Part shown: one piece after another, positions 29,061 through 37,822 of the stretch
Layout: every line of letters starts with the position of its first letter
How positions within the stretch are numbered: position 1 is the first letter of the stretch
DNA from: CAMPKL01 sp963805925
GTDB taxonomy: Bacteria; Acidobacteriota; Terriglobia; Bryobacterales; UBA6623
Assembly (NCBI GenBank): GCA_963805925.1
Contig: CAWDWB010000006.1
Coordinates: 10,310 to 74,309, forward strand
DNA length: 64,000 bases
Reading direction: 5' to 3'
The notes under the pieces: generated by a model
Told to the model about the DNA's origin: nothing
Seen by the model: the letters and a program-made list of their open reading frames with translations, nothing else
Database searches by the model: none
Made by a program: the position numbers and the translations under genes

Positions 29061-30277
29061 GCCTTCGCCAGCACTTCACTTAACCGGCGGCCGACCACCG
29101 CATCGTCGCCGGGCTCCATCATCCACACGCCGATGACGAGTTCTTCGTCGTTGGTGCTGGGGTTGACCTCAATGCTTGGGCTGCCTTCACGCATGGCCGT
29201 CGCTAGGTCGCGCGGCGTGATGCCCGTCGCCGCGTAGTCCCACGTCACGTGCAAGTGCGGCACGTGGTTGGCGATTGGCGGGACCTGCACCTCCGTCTTC
29301 ACGCCCGGCACGTCCTTTACCGCCTGCGAAATCGTCTCGCAGCGGGCTTCCCAGTCCTTCCAGACCGCATCGTGATCCTGGTCGATGAACATCTCCAGAG
29401 CCACGAGCATGCCGACCAACTCTTCTTTGTTGACCTTGTTGGAGCGGCAAACGGTATCGCTGTTGGGGCTGCCGTTCATTCGTCCTGCTTCGATCAGATC
29501 CTTGCGTCCCAACAACAGCCCCGCCGACTGCGGCCCGCGAATGCCCTTCCCGCCTGAGAAGACCGTCAAGCTGTAGCCCATTTCGCCGAAGCGCCAAAAG
29601 TTCTCGACGGGCGGCACGTCCGCCGCGGCGTCGATCATTGTAGGGATGTTGTGCTTTTTTCCAAGCGCAGCGAACTCTTCGGGGCCGATTTGCCCGGCCT
29701 CGGCTTCGTGGTTGAGGAAGAACATCATCGCCGTCTTCTCGTTCACCGCCTTGTCGAGCTCTTGGGGCGTCTCAATCTCGACGATCTTCACGCCGCAGTT
29801 CCTCACGGCGTGGTCGTAGCCGAAGCGGTGCGACTTCTGGAAGATCACCTCGTTGGCCATGCCTTCCGTATCGGGCAGCCGCCGAATCTTGTCGGGATCC
29901 GCTCCCGCGACGCAGGCCGCCGTGCCGATCGACAGCGCCGAGGCGGCGCCCGCCGACACCAACGCCGCTTCGTTCTTGGTGAGTTCAGCGATGCGCTTAC
30001 CCACCGCGTCATGCAATTCGTTCAGCGGGACGTACTGCCGCGAGGCATTGGCCATCGCCGCAAAGACCTCTTTGGGCATCAACGATGCAGTAAACGTCGT
30101 ATACGTTCCGGCGGCGTTGATGAACGTGCGCACGCCCAGCCGCTGAATGACGTCCGCCCCAGCCGCCTCGACGGCGCCCTGCGGCGCAGTACACGCACCC
30201 AAAGCGCCGAGGCCCGGCAGGGCGGCCAATGCGCGGAGAATACTACGGCGATTTAGAGACAATCCTTGAAGATACAT
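29057..30277 (-). CDS. Tat-exported SelA-like PLP lipoprotein
   Basis: 406 residues. The signal LNRRSILRALAALPGLGALGAC has both a twin-arginine (Arg10-Arg11) and a lipobox (LGAC, Cys29), so it should be a Tat-dependent lipoprotein. The PLP domain parallels the neighbour at 27447-29060: GVRTFINAAGTYTTFTASL, ALVSAGAASALSIGTAACVA, PTMIDAAADVP and lysine in FSGGKGIRGPQSAGLLLGR (Lys244). It lacks the C-terminal beta domain. Family relatives act in the cytoplasm on phosphorylated amino sugars or amino acids. Here the enzyme would face the periplasm. Possible partners are the amidohydrolase and sulfatase next door. Confidence 0.78.
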   Translation of the reverse strand: MYLQGLSLNRRSILRALAALPGLGALGACTAPQGAVEAAGADVIQRLGVRTFINAAGTYTTFTASLMPKEVFAAMANASRQYVPLNELHDAVGKRIAELTKNEAALVSAGAASALSIGTAACVAGADPDKIRRLPDTEGMANEVIFQKSHRFGYDHAVRNCGVKIVEIETPQELDKAVNEKTAMMFFLNHEAEAGQIGPEEFAALGKKHNIPTMIDAAADVPPVENFWRFGEMGYSLTVFSGGKGIRGPQSAGLLLGRKDLIEAGRMNGSPNSDTVCRSNKVNKEELVGMLVALEMFIDQDHDAVWKDWEARCETISQAVKDVPGVKTEVQVPPIANHVPHLHVTWDYAATGITPRDLATAMREGSPSIEVNPSTNDEELVIGVWMMEPGDDAVVGRRLSEVLAKA

Positions 30278-30366
30278 GTCAGCTCCGAGCCCAATCGGCT
30301 CGCCGCCATTATATAGCTGCGAACGGATGCTCGCCCTTTGATAGGATTACGGCAGTTAGAACGTCT

Positions 30367-32391
30367 ATGCCGTCCACGATCACAGCACCGCTTATCCGGC
30401 TGGCCCTGCCGCTCGCCGTCGGCCTTTCCTGGCTCTTCGCGCCGCTCCAACTCTGGGCTGCGGAGCTCGACCGCGAGGTCGCCGAGTGGGTCATCTGGTC
30501 GGGCGGCACGGTAGGCATCTACGGACAGCCTGGACGCGTAAACGACCTCACAGCCCTGCCAGATGGCGACTTCGAGTTGGAGTTGATCGACCTGGTCGGC
30601 TGCAACATCCTGCCGCCGGACTTGCAGCGGCTGCGCGGCCTTACCAGACTGCGTGTCCTCAGCCTGCCTGGCCCGATGTGGAACCCGCGCGCCGGCGCGC
30701 GCACCGACTACAGCAGCGACCTCAAGTACGTCGGCAAGATCCCTACTCTCGAAGAGATCACCATCAGCTACAGCTTTCTCGCCTTCATCAAGTTCCAAGA
30801 CGAGGGCCTCGAAGAGATCGCCGGGCTCGAAAACCTCAAGGTTCTCAGCTTGGAGAACACCAAGGTCTCCGGCCGCAAACTCACGCCATTCAAGAAACTC
30901 GAAAACCTCGACCTGAGCTATGACCCCGTCGATGACGAGGGGCTGGCCCAACTTGCCGACAAGACCGAGTTGCGCCGCCTGCTGCTCGGCAGCACGCTGA
31001 TCACCGACGAAGGACTCAAGCACCTCAGCGGCCTGCACAAGCTCGAACAGCTCAACCTCAGCGGTACGCGCATCAGCGACGCCGGCATCGCCCAGCTCGC
31101 CGGATTGACCAATCTGAAAAAACTCAACTTGCTCGGCGCCGACCTCACTGACGAAGGGCTTAAGAACTTGATGGGCATGACCCAGCTCGAAGAGTTGGAT
31201 CTCTACCGCACGAAGGTCACCAACGTCGGCCTCGAATCGCTCAAGACGCTCAAGAACCTGCGCGACATCGATCTGCGCTATTCGCGCGCCTCGGCTGCCG
31301 GCATCGACAGCCTGCGTGCGGCGCTGCCTGCTGCAGAGATCGATTTCCTCGACGTCACCGTGCGCCCCTCGATTCCTCAGGGCGCCGATGAAGTCATTTC
31401 CCAACGCACGCCGAGCGCCGTCGCCGCCTGGGTTAAGACCATGGGCGGCAAGGCGATGATGGACGGCGGCAATCTCGTCGGTATCTCTCTCGCCGCCAGC
31501 AGCGTCACCGATGAACTTTTAGAGAACATCGCCGGGTTAGCCTCGCTTCGCAAACTGGAATTGCAGTACACCGATATCAGCGACATCGGCGCGCGGCGTC
31601 TCGCTGGCCTCAACGGCCTAGAAGAGATCAACCTCAGCGCCACGATGATCTCCGACGCCGGCCTTGAAAACCTCAAGGGCATGACCAAGCTCAAGACCGT
31701 GATCCTGCGGCATACGCCCGTCACCGGCACTGGGCTCGATCACCTTGCTGCGGCGACAAACCTAGCTCGCTTGGACCTCGACAGCTCGCCCATCACCGAT
31801 GACGGTCTCGAACGCATCGGTGCGCTCAACTCGCTGAAGCGCCTGTCGCTGGCCTATACCAACATCACCGACGCCGGACTGCCGCGCATCCAAGGCCTCA
31901 AGCTCGACACGCTCGACCTGGCAGGCACCGACATCGGCGACGACGGCGCGATTCATCTGTCGGCCTTCACATCTCTCAAATCGCTTTCGTTGAGCTATTC
32001 GCGCGTCACCGACAAAGGCTTCCCGCTGCTCGATACGTTGGTGAATCTCGAATCGCTCGATCTGGTGCGTACGCGCATCACAGATCAAGGGATCGGCGCG
32101 GTGGCGGCCTTTAAGAATTTGCGCTCGCTCAACCTCGACTACACCGATGTCGGAGACGCGGGTCTGGCCTTATTGACCGGCCTCACCAAGCTCGAGAACC
32201 TCAGCCTCGACAGCGCCAACGCAAGCAATGAGGCGGCCGGCTCGATCACGGCGTTTACGAATCTCAAACGCCTCAACCTCTATCACACGCTGATCGACCC
32301 CGTGGGTTATCAAGCCATTCGCAGTTCACTGCCGGATTGCAAGATCGTCTGGGAAGAGAAATCGGCCGGCCCGATGCGCCGTAGAGGCTAA
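30367..32391 (+). CDS. exported leucine-rich-repeat protein (two LRR blocks)
   Basis: 674 residues from ATG 30367, which begins a signal peptide (LIRLALPLAVGLSWLFAP). The body is a run of LRR units of about 23-24 residues with the pattern LTDEGLKxLxGLxxLExLxL. A repeated header interrupts it: EVAEWVIWSGGTVGIYG near the start and AVAAWVKTMGGKAMMDGG near residue 350. The protein is therefore two header-plus-LRR modules. It is followed after 12 bp by a second LRR gene with the same header. Exported LRR proteins of this kind are frequent in Planctomycetes and Acidobacteria and are presumed to bind proteins. No enzyme domain is seen. Confidence 0.82.
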   Translation: MPSTITAPLIRLALPLAVGLSWLFAPLQLWAAELDREVAEWVIWSGGTVGIYGQPGRVNDLTALPDGDFELELIDLVGCNILPPDLQRLRGLTRLRVLSLPGPMWNPRAGARTDYSSDLKYVGKIPTLEEITISYSFLAFIKFQDEGLEEIAGLENLKVLSLENTKVSGRKLTPFKKLENLDLSYDPVDDEGLAQLADKTELRRLLLGSTLITDEGLKHLSGLHKLEQLNLSGTRISDAGIAQLAGLTNLKKLNLLGADLTDEGLKNLMGMTQLEELDLYRTKVTNVGLESLKTLKNLRDIDLRYSRASAAGIDSLRAALPAAEIDFLDVTVRPSIPQGADEVISQRTPSAVAAWVKTMGGKAMMDGGNLVGISLAASSVTDELLENIAGLASLRKLELQYTDISDIGARRLAGLNGLEEINLSATMISDAGLENLKGMTKLKTVILRHTPVTGTGLDHLAAATNLARLDLDSSPITDDGLERIGALNSLKRLSLAYTNITDAGLPRIQGLKLDTLDLAGTDIGDDGAIHLSAFTSLKSLSLSYSRVTDKGFPLLDTLVNLESLDLVRTRITDQGIGAVAAFKNLRSLNLDYTDVGDAGLALLTGLTKLENLSLDSANASNEAAGSITAFTNLKRLNLYHTLIDPVGYQAIRSSLPDCKIVWEEKSAGPMRRRG

Positions 32392-32403
32392 GGGGAAACT
32401 GCC

Positions 32404-33504
32404 ATGAAGCGACTCACCGCAGCCAGCATTCTCTCGTTAATCTTGTTCCTTCCCGCTTGGGCCGTCAGCCCGCAGGAGGCCACTACCTGGATTGAATCCG
32501 TCGGCGGTAAGTACTCGCGCAATCCGGCCGGAGATGTCGTTTCCGTCGATCTGCGCTCGACCTGGTTGACGGACGCCGATCTGGAGCGCCTGCTGGCATT
32601 CCCCAATCTCGAATCCATTAACCTCAACTACACCAAGATCACCGATCTGGGAATCGAACGCATCGCCCCGCTCCAACACGTCAAACGGCTCGATCTCTAC
32701 TACACCGAGTACCTCACCGACGCCGCCATCGCCCACATCAAGCACTGGCGCGAGATCGAACACCTCAACGCCTGCGGCACAAAAGTTTCGAGCGCCGTCT
32801 TCGAACACGTTTCCGGCATGACCAAACTGCGCTCGCTCGATGTCGGCTTTAGCCGCGTCACCGACGAAGGTTTCGAGAACCTGGCTGGCCTCGAACAGCT
32901 CGAATCGCTTTCCTTCGGCGGCAACAAGATGAGCGGCGTCGGGCTGCCCTTGCTCAAGCTCCTGCCCGCCCTGCGCAAGCTCGATGTCGGCGGCCAACAG
33001 CGCACCGACTCCGGTCTGTGGAGCGTAGCCGTCACCGACTTCAACGTCGAGAGCATCGCCCAACTGACGCAGCTTACCGAGCTGAATCTCCACCAGGCCA
33101 GCCTCTCCGACCGCGGCGTCGCCGCGCTCGCCGCTCTGACGAATCTAGAAGTCCTGGACCTCAGCGGGACCTCCGTCACCGCCCGCGGCATCGCTTCGCT
33201 CGGCCCGCTCACGAAGTTGCTCCGCCTACGGCTGGGCGAAGACAAAGGCATCGAAGACGGCGCCGTGCCCTTTTTCAAAGAACTGAAGAGCCTAGAAGTT
33301 TTGGAAATCCCCGGCACGAGCATCACCGGAGACGGACTCGCCCAACTAGCCGGGATGAAACAACTGAAGCGCCTGTACGCGGCCGGCGATAAGTTGACCG
33401 CCGAGCAAGTCGCCGCCTTTCGCGCAGCAGCGCCCCAGTGCAAGCTCACCTGGTGGCCCGCTCACGAAGACTTCGTACGCGTCGAAGACGAAGGGATGAT
33501 CTAG
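32404..33504 (+). CDS. exported leucine-rich-repeat protein (one block)
   Basis: 366 residues, ATG 32404 preceded by AGGGGAAA. A signal peptide (AASILSLILFLPAWA) leads to the header TWIESVGGKYSRNPAGDVVS and then LRR units (LTDADLERLLAFPNLESINL, ITDLGIERIAPLQHVKRLDL and so on). The header matches the two in the upstream LRR protein, so the pair look like products of duplication and are probably co-transcribed. The gene converges on the DUF1552 gene with a 4-nt stop-stop overlap (CTAG, 33501-33504). Function beyond binding is unknown. Confidence 0.82.
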   Translation: MKRLTAASILSLILFLPAWAVSPQEATTWIESVGGKYSRNPAGDVVSVDLRSTWLTDADLERLLAFPNLESINLNYTKITDLGIERIAPLQHVKRLDLYYTEYLTDAAIAHIKHWREIEHLNACGTKVSSAVFEHVSGMTKLRSLDVGFSRVTDEGFENLAGLEQLESLSFGGNKMSGVGLPLLKLLPALRKLDVGGQQRTDSGLWSVAVTDFNVESIAQLTQLTELNLHQASLSDRGVAALAALTNLEVLDLSGTSVTARGIASLGPLTKLLRLRLGEDKGIEDGAVPFFKELKSLEVLEIPGTSITGDGLAQLAGMKQLKRLYAAGDKLTAEQVAAFRAAAPQCKLTWWPAHEDFVRVEDEGMI

Positions 33505-34811
33505 ACAATCTCCGTCAGCTTCTTATCCGCTGACGGAAACGTTCCGATCTTCGCGCCGACCACTTCTTCCGCCAACGTCAGGTACAGATCGCCGACCGTG
33601 CCCGCGACCTTCGTGTGGCGGCCCGTCTTGAGGCTGCCGACGTGTCCGGCCACAATCATCGCGAGGCCGTTGTTCTTGTGCGGATTCGCTTCCGCATGCT
33701 CGTGCTGGTACAACACGCAAGTGTGGTCGAGCAGCGTTCCGGCCCCTTCCGGCGTCGCCTTCAGCTTGGCAACCAGGTAGGCAAACTCCTCAACGTGCCA
33801 GCGGTTGATGTCGCGCATGATCCGCTGACCATGCGGCGTTTCCACCTCGCCGTGCGTGTAGCCGTGGTGACGGTCATTCGTATAACCCAACCATGGGAAT
33901 CGCGACAGGCCCTGGCACTTGGTCAACATGTACGAGGCAACCCTCGTCTGACGCGAAGCCAAGGCATGCACCAACAAGTCGCTCTGCAACTTGGCGATGC
34001 GCGGCCAGTCCTTCAAGTCGCCGCCTTCAGGCGGTTGCTCAACAACCTGCGCATACTCCGGCGGCAAACTCGCCACCGAACGCTCCAAGCTGCGGACCGA
34101 AGTCAGATACTCATCCAGCCGCAACTGGTCGCTGTGGTCCAGGTCCGACTTCAACTTCTTAGCGTCGTCGCTCACCGCATCGAGGATGCTCTTCTTGCGG
34201 TCGATCCAATACTCTTCCTTCGAGCCGAATAGCCGGTCGAACAGCCGATGCGGAATCATCTCAGGCGGCAGCGGACGGTCGCGCGCAGCCCAACTCATAT
34301 TGCGCTGGATGCTCTCGCCGAACGATTCCTGGCAAACGCCGATCTGCAACGAGCGAAAGCGGCTCTGTTTGCCCACCTGCTGGGCAATCGCCTGATCCAC
34401 CGAAATACCGCCCGCGCCGCGCCCGGTAAAGCCCAAGCCCGACACCAAGCCACTCATCGAGTTGTGGTGACCGTTGCCCGGCCCCGGTACCCGCGCACCC
34501 GGATTATCGACGCCGCTAATCACATGGAAGTCATCGCGGAAGCGCGCCAGCGGACGCAAGCAGGGCGTGATCTCGTACTCTTCGCCCGTGTCGCGGGGAA
34601 TCCAATACTTCTCGATAATGCCGTTGCCGTTGAACCACTGCACAAAGCGCGTCTCAATCGGCGCCGTTCCTGTCGACGTTTCCGCCCCGTAGGCCGTGCC
34701 GTTCGTGTTAAACATCGCCCCCAGCGCGGGCAACCCAACGCGAATTGCCGTCCCCGAGAGGCCGACTCCTTGTAGGAACCTGCGGCGATCGATACCTTTG
34801 CGCAACGACAT
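33501..34811 (-). CDS. DUF1552 family protein, Tat-exported (second copy)
   Basis: 436 residues from ATG 34811, supported by GGGAGGAGG 9-10 nt upstream and by the twin-arginine signal that follows (MSLRKGIDRRRFLQGVGLSG). DUF1552 features include RFVQWFNGNGIIEKYWIPRD, GLGFTGRGAGGISVDQAIAQ, YMLTKCQGLSRFPWLGYTND and LLDHTCVLYQHEHAEANPHK. It is a diverged paralogue of 15234-16589 and has the same partner arrangement: the DUF1592-type gene ends one base before this start. Role unknown, presumed to act with that protein. Confidence 0.85.
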   Translation of the reverse strand: MSLRKGIDRRRFLQGVGLSGTAIRVGLPALGAMFNTNGTAYGAETSTGTAPIETRFVQWFNGNGIIEKYWIPRDTGEEYEITPCLRPLARFRDDFHVISGVDNPGARVPGPGNGHHNSMSGLVSGLGFTGRGAGGISVDQAIAQQVGKQSRFRSLQIGVCQESFGESIQRNMSWAARDRPLPPEMIPHRLFDRLFGSKEEYWIDRKKSILDAVSDDAKKLKSDLDHSDQLRLDEYLTSVRSLERSVASLPPEYAQVVEQPPEGGDLKDWPRIAKLQSDLLVHALASRQTRVASYMLTKCQGLSRFPWLGYTNDRHHGYTHGEVETPHGQRIMRDINRWHVEEFAYLVAKLKATPEGAGTLLDHTCVLYQHEHAEANPHKNNGLAMIVAGHVGSLKTGRHTKVAGTVGDLYLTLAEEVVGAKIGTFPSADKKLTEIV

Positions 34812-34812
34812 A

Positions 34813-36801
34813 CTATTCGAGACCTCCTCCCAAAAAGGGTTCGGACTTGACCAACGCAATCATTAACTCACGAAACTGAAAACCTGTCGACTCAAACCGA
34901 GCCAGCATCGCATCGATCGCCGGCTGGTCTCCCGCCTTCTCTTCCCTGCCCATGGCATAGCGGAACAACTGCTTCACCACACAACGGTGGCAAGTCGGAT
35001 CGTTCGCCAGGATATTGCCTAATTCCTTGGGCGACGAAAAACTGGAGTTCTCAATACCCTGTACGTGAGCGCTCGTGTCGAGATCCACCTTCACCACGAC
35101 CGGCTTGCTCTTGTCTTCGTCGTCCTCGCCTCCCTTTTGGAAGGTCAAGGTCAACTGATCTCGATAACGGCCGATCGCATCGTATTGCTCAAAGCCCACG
35201 CCGATCGTATCAATCAACATGTGGCAGCTCTTGCACGGTGCGCTGTTCAGGTGTAGTTCCAAGCGCTGCCGGTTGGTCAACGGCTTGCTCTCGGTCACCA
35301 TTGGTAATGTCGTATTCACCCCGGCGGGCGGCGGCGGCACCTGTTGGCACAAGAAGTGTTCGCGAATGAACAAGCCTCGCCCCGTCGGCGACGTATCGGA
35401 TGGACCGCTCGTCAACGTCAAGATCGTTCCCTGGCCCAGCACGCCCGCGCGTCCCGAGTCTGCCGGATACGGCTCCTTGGCGTACTCTTCGGGCGGCTGC
35501 GGCATCGCGTACAGTTCCGCCAGGGCGCTACTCGGGAAGGTATAGTCCGCCGAGAAAAACTCGCGGAAATCCTTGCCTCCCCAAACCAAATAGCCGAACA
35601 ACTGCCGTGTCTCTTCGGTCATCGCAGCAGCCAGTTCGGGATTGAAACTTCCGAACTGCCGGCGTTCGCGCGTCGCCGTCAGCGCGCGATCAAAGCGCAA
35701 CCACTGCGCCAAGAACTCGTCCATCGCAGTCCGCGCCCGCGGGTCCTTCAACATCTCCCGCGCAACCGCATCGATTTCGCTGACGGTCCCTAGCTTGCCC
35801 GCCTCCGCCGCCGCGCGCAGTTCGTCGCTCGGCATCGTGTCCCATAAGAAGTAGGACAAGCGGCTCGCCGTCTCAAACTGTCCAAACTCGCTGCTCGGCC
35901 CGTGCTCGGTGCGGAATAGGAAGTTCGGCGACTGCAGCATCGCCTCGACCACGATCTGCGCTCCGCCCAAGAAGTCGTTCGTCCGCGCCGCTTCCTGCCG
36001 CAACAGTCCCATGTAAACGCCGACTTCCTGCGCATTCAGCGGACGCCGAAACGCCTTGGCCCCGAACTCCCGCACAAAGGTCTCGGCGCAGGCCGCATCT
36101 GTCGGCCCGCTCGGCTTGCACGAAACCAAACCTTGGTGGTCTCCGCCGCGAAACGCCCCCCGCGCCGCGCGCTCCGCCGCATCGCTATAGGCCTCGGCCA
36201 GCAGAGGCGGAATCCCCTGCGCCTCGGCCGCGTTCTTGAACCCATGTACGAAATCTTCTTTCGGGAAGCCGTCTGCTGGGCGCGTCTGATCGCCCAGCAA
36301 ATCGTGCAGCGTATTGTTGTACTGGCTGTGCGTCAGCCGTCGAATCGACAACGCCTGCTGCTGGTGCATCGACGCCTTGCGAATCCGCTCGCGCGCGGTC
36401 TGCACTTGCGCCTCGTCCAGATTCGCTAGGTAGCGAATCCAGGTCAGCAGCTTCTGCTCTTCCGGGCTGCCCGGCTTGATGCGCTCGCCGCCTGTGTGCG
36501 GAATGCGTTGCGTGGGCTTCAGCAACAACCGCGACTGCATCACGTCGTCGCGGTCGACTAGATCCATCATCTTCAGCCCGAAGGCGGCAACTTGTTCCGC
36601 CGTGGCGTCATCTTCTGGGAATTGGAGGGCCGTCCGGCCGGCCACGCCGTTATCGTTGTGGCAGAGGTTGCACTGCACCCGATGCAGCAGCGGATAAACC
36701 TCTTGGGAGAAATACGCCTCCGTCGTCTGACCCCAAGCAACCGTTGCCAGGACCAACGAGGCCGCCGTCAAAACTGTTCTCGAGACGAGTTTCCGCACCA
36801 T
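34813..36801 (-). CDS. exported haem-motif DUF1592/DUF1588 family protein (second copy)
   Basis: 662 residues from ATG 36801, which starts a signal peptide (MVRKLVSRTVLTAASLVLAT). Haem motifs are CNLCH (Cys44-Cys47-His48) and CKSCH near residue 524. Between them are RRLTHSQYNNTLHDLLGDQT (DUF1587-like), FGAKAFRRPLNAQEVGVYMG, ASRLSYFLWDTMPSDELRAA and GVLGQGTILTLTSGPSDTSP. It is about 170 residues shorter than the first copy (16586-19093), mainly in the region after the first haem motif. A GTATACTGACG sequence a few bases upstream may be its -10. It is co-transcribed with the DUF1552 gene. Confidence 0.83.
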   Translation of the reverse strand: MVRKLVSRTVLTAASLVLATVAWGQTTEAYFSQEVYPLLHRVQCNLCHNDNGVAGRTALQFPEDDATAEQVAAFGLKMMDLVDRDDVMQSRLLLKPTQRIPHTGGERIKPGSPEEQKLLTWIRYLANLDEAQVQTARERIRKASMHQQQALSIRRLTHSQYNNTLHDLLGDQTRPADGFPKEDFVHGFKNAAEAQGIPPLLAEAYSDAAERAARGAFRGGDHQGLVSCKPSGPTDAACAETFVREFGAKAFRRPLNAQEVGVYMGLLRQEAARTNDFLGGAQIVVEAMLQSPNFLFRTEHGPSSEFGQFETASRLSYFLWDTMPSDELRAAAEAGKLGTVSEIDAVAREMLKDPRARTAMDEFLAQWLRFDRALTATRERRQFGSFNPELAAAMTEETRQLFGYLVWGGKDFREFFSADYTFPSSALAELYAMPQPPEEYAKEPYPADSGRAGVLGQGTILTLTSGPSDTSPTGRGLFIREHFLCQQVPPPPAGVNTTLPMVTESKPLTNRQRLELHLNSAPCKSCHMLIDTIGVGFEQYDAIGRYRDQLTLTFQKGGEDDEDKSKPVVVKVDLDTSAHVQGIENSSFSSPKELGNILANDPTCHRCVVKQLFRYAMGREEKAGDQPAIDAMLARFESTGFQFRELMIALVKSEPFLGGGLE

Positions 36802-36866
36802 TTCCGCCGACGTCAGTATACACCCGTCGTGCATGACTTAGCCTTACTGCTCAACGAGATAAGCGT

Positions 36867-37736
36867 TCAAGGCCGCAGATGTTTCTTGAGGAACGACGTC
36901 GCCGCAGTCAGCCGGTCGCCCTCGTGAAATTTCTTGCCGCCGTGGGCGGCGCCGTGAACCGGAATGAACTCTGCGTCCAGTCCCTTATCGCGGTACGCAC
37001 CGTACAATTCCAGCGATTGATTGACCGGCATCTGCGGATCCTGATCGCCATGCAACAGAAGCAAAGGCGGATCGTTGGCGTCCAAGTGATACACGGGACT
37101 GGCCAGCTTGGCGAGTTCCTCTTTGTCTTCCGGCTGTCCGCCCAATAAAAGTTGCAGCGCGGGAATACGAACACCCAACCCGAAAGGAGTCGATTGCTTG
37201 AGGATCGTCATGAAGTCACTCGCCCCGTAATAGGACACGATCGCCTGAACGTCCGACGACTGGCTTAGATTGTCTCCCACCGTTCCTTCCAGCTCTTTGT
37301 TGCCGTTGGTCACGCCGACCAACAAGGCCAAATGCGCGCCGGCTGAGGTCCCTGCGATCGCAATCCGCGAGGCGTCATAGCCGTACTGGCCCTGCTTGGC
37401 ACGCAAAAAGCGGATCGCCGCCTTGATGTCGTGCGCCTGCGCCGGAAACGGCGCAACGGGAGACAGCCGGTAATCGACGCTGGCAAACGCAAACCCAGCT
37501 GGCGCCATGCCGCCCAACGGCATCTCATCGCGGCTGCCGCGCCGCCACGCGCCGCCGTGGACAAACACCACCAACGGCGCGTTCTGCTTGCCTTCCGGCA
37601 AGTACAAGTCCAGTGCCAGGCGATGCCCATCGACCTCGGCAAACGGGATATCCGCCAGCTTGCGATAGCCTGCTGGCGCATCCGCCGCGGACATCGCGCC
37701 GCAAAAAACAACAAACAAAGTCAACAGGATTCGCAT
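36867..37736 (-). CDS. exported alpha/beta hydrolase (BD-FAE-like esterase)
   Basis: 289 residues from ATG 37736, starting with a signal peptide (MRILLTLFVVFCGAMSAADA). Oxyanion motif VVFVHGGAWRRGS, nucleophile elbow IAGTSAGAHLALLVG, acid in LLLHGDQDPQMPVNQ and histidine in VHGAAHGGKKF give a full catalytic set for the BD-FAE/carboxylesterase group. Likely an extracytoplasmic carboxyl-ester hydrolase; the substrate may be an acylated carbohydrate. It is divergent from cydA with an 86-bp gap and is otherwise alone. Confidence 0.85.
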   Translation of the reverse strand: MRILLTLFVVFCGAMSAADAPAGYRKLADIPFAEVDGHRLALDLYLPEGKQNAPLVVFVHGGAWRRGSRDEMPLGGMAPAGFAFASVDYRLSPVAPFPAQAHDIKAAIRFLRAKQGQYGYDASRIAIAGTSAGAHLALLVGVTNGNKELEGTVGDNLSQSSDVQAIVSYYGASDFMTILKQSTPFGLGVRIPALQLLLGGQPEDKEELAKLASPVYHLDANDPPLLLLHGDQDPQMPVNQSLELYGAYRDKGLDAEFIPVHGAAHGGKKFHEGDRLTAATSFLKKHLRP

Positions 37737-37822
37737 CGTGGGTCCCAACCGGACGATTCTACGGGGTTCGCGGTTCTACTGCAAGGCGAGCAATATCCGA
37801 TACTGTCCCCAGAAGGTTCGAC

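Noticed and set aside
27447..30277. Selenocysteine synthase (SelA) annotation
   Set aside because: Both proteins carry Tat signals and belong to the broader SelA/DgaE-like PLP family; no selB, selD or tRNA-Sec was seen nearby.
30253..31404. Minus-strand frame of 383 codons opposite the first LRR gene
   Set aside because: Mirror of the repetitive LRR coding sequence; its repeats are the reverse reading of LRR codons.
30800..32350. Short DNA repeats suggestive of a CRISPR array
   Set aside because: The periodicity of about 70 bp is that of LRR coding units; repeats are imperfect and in frame.
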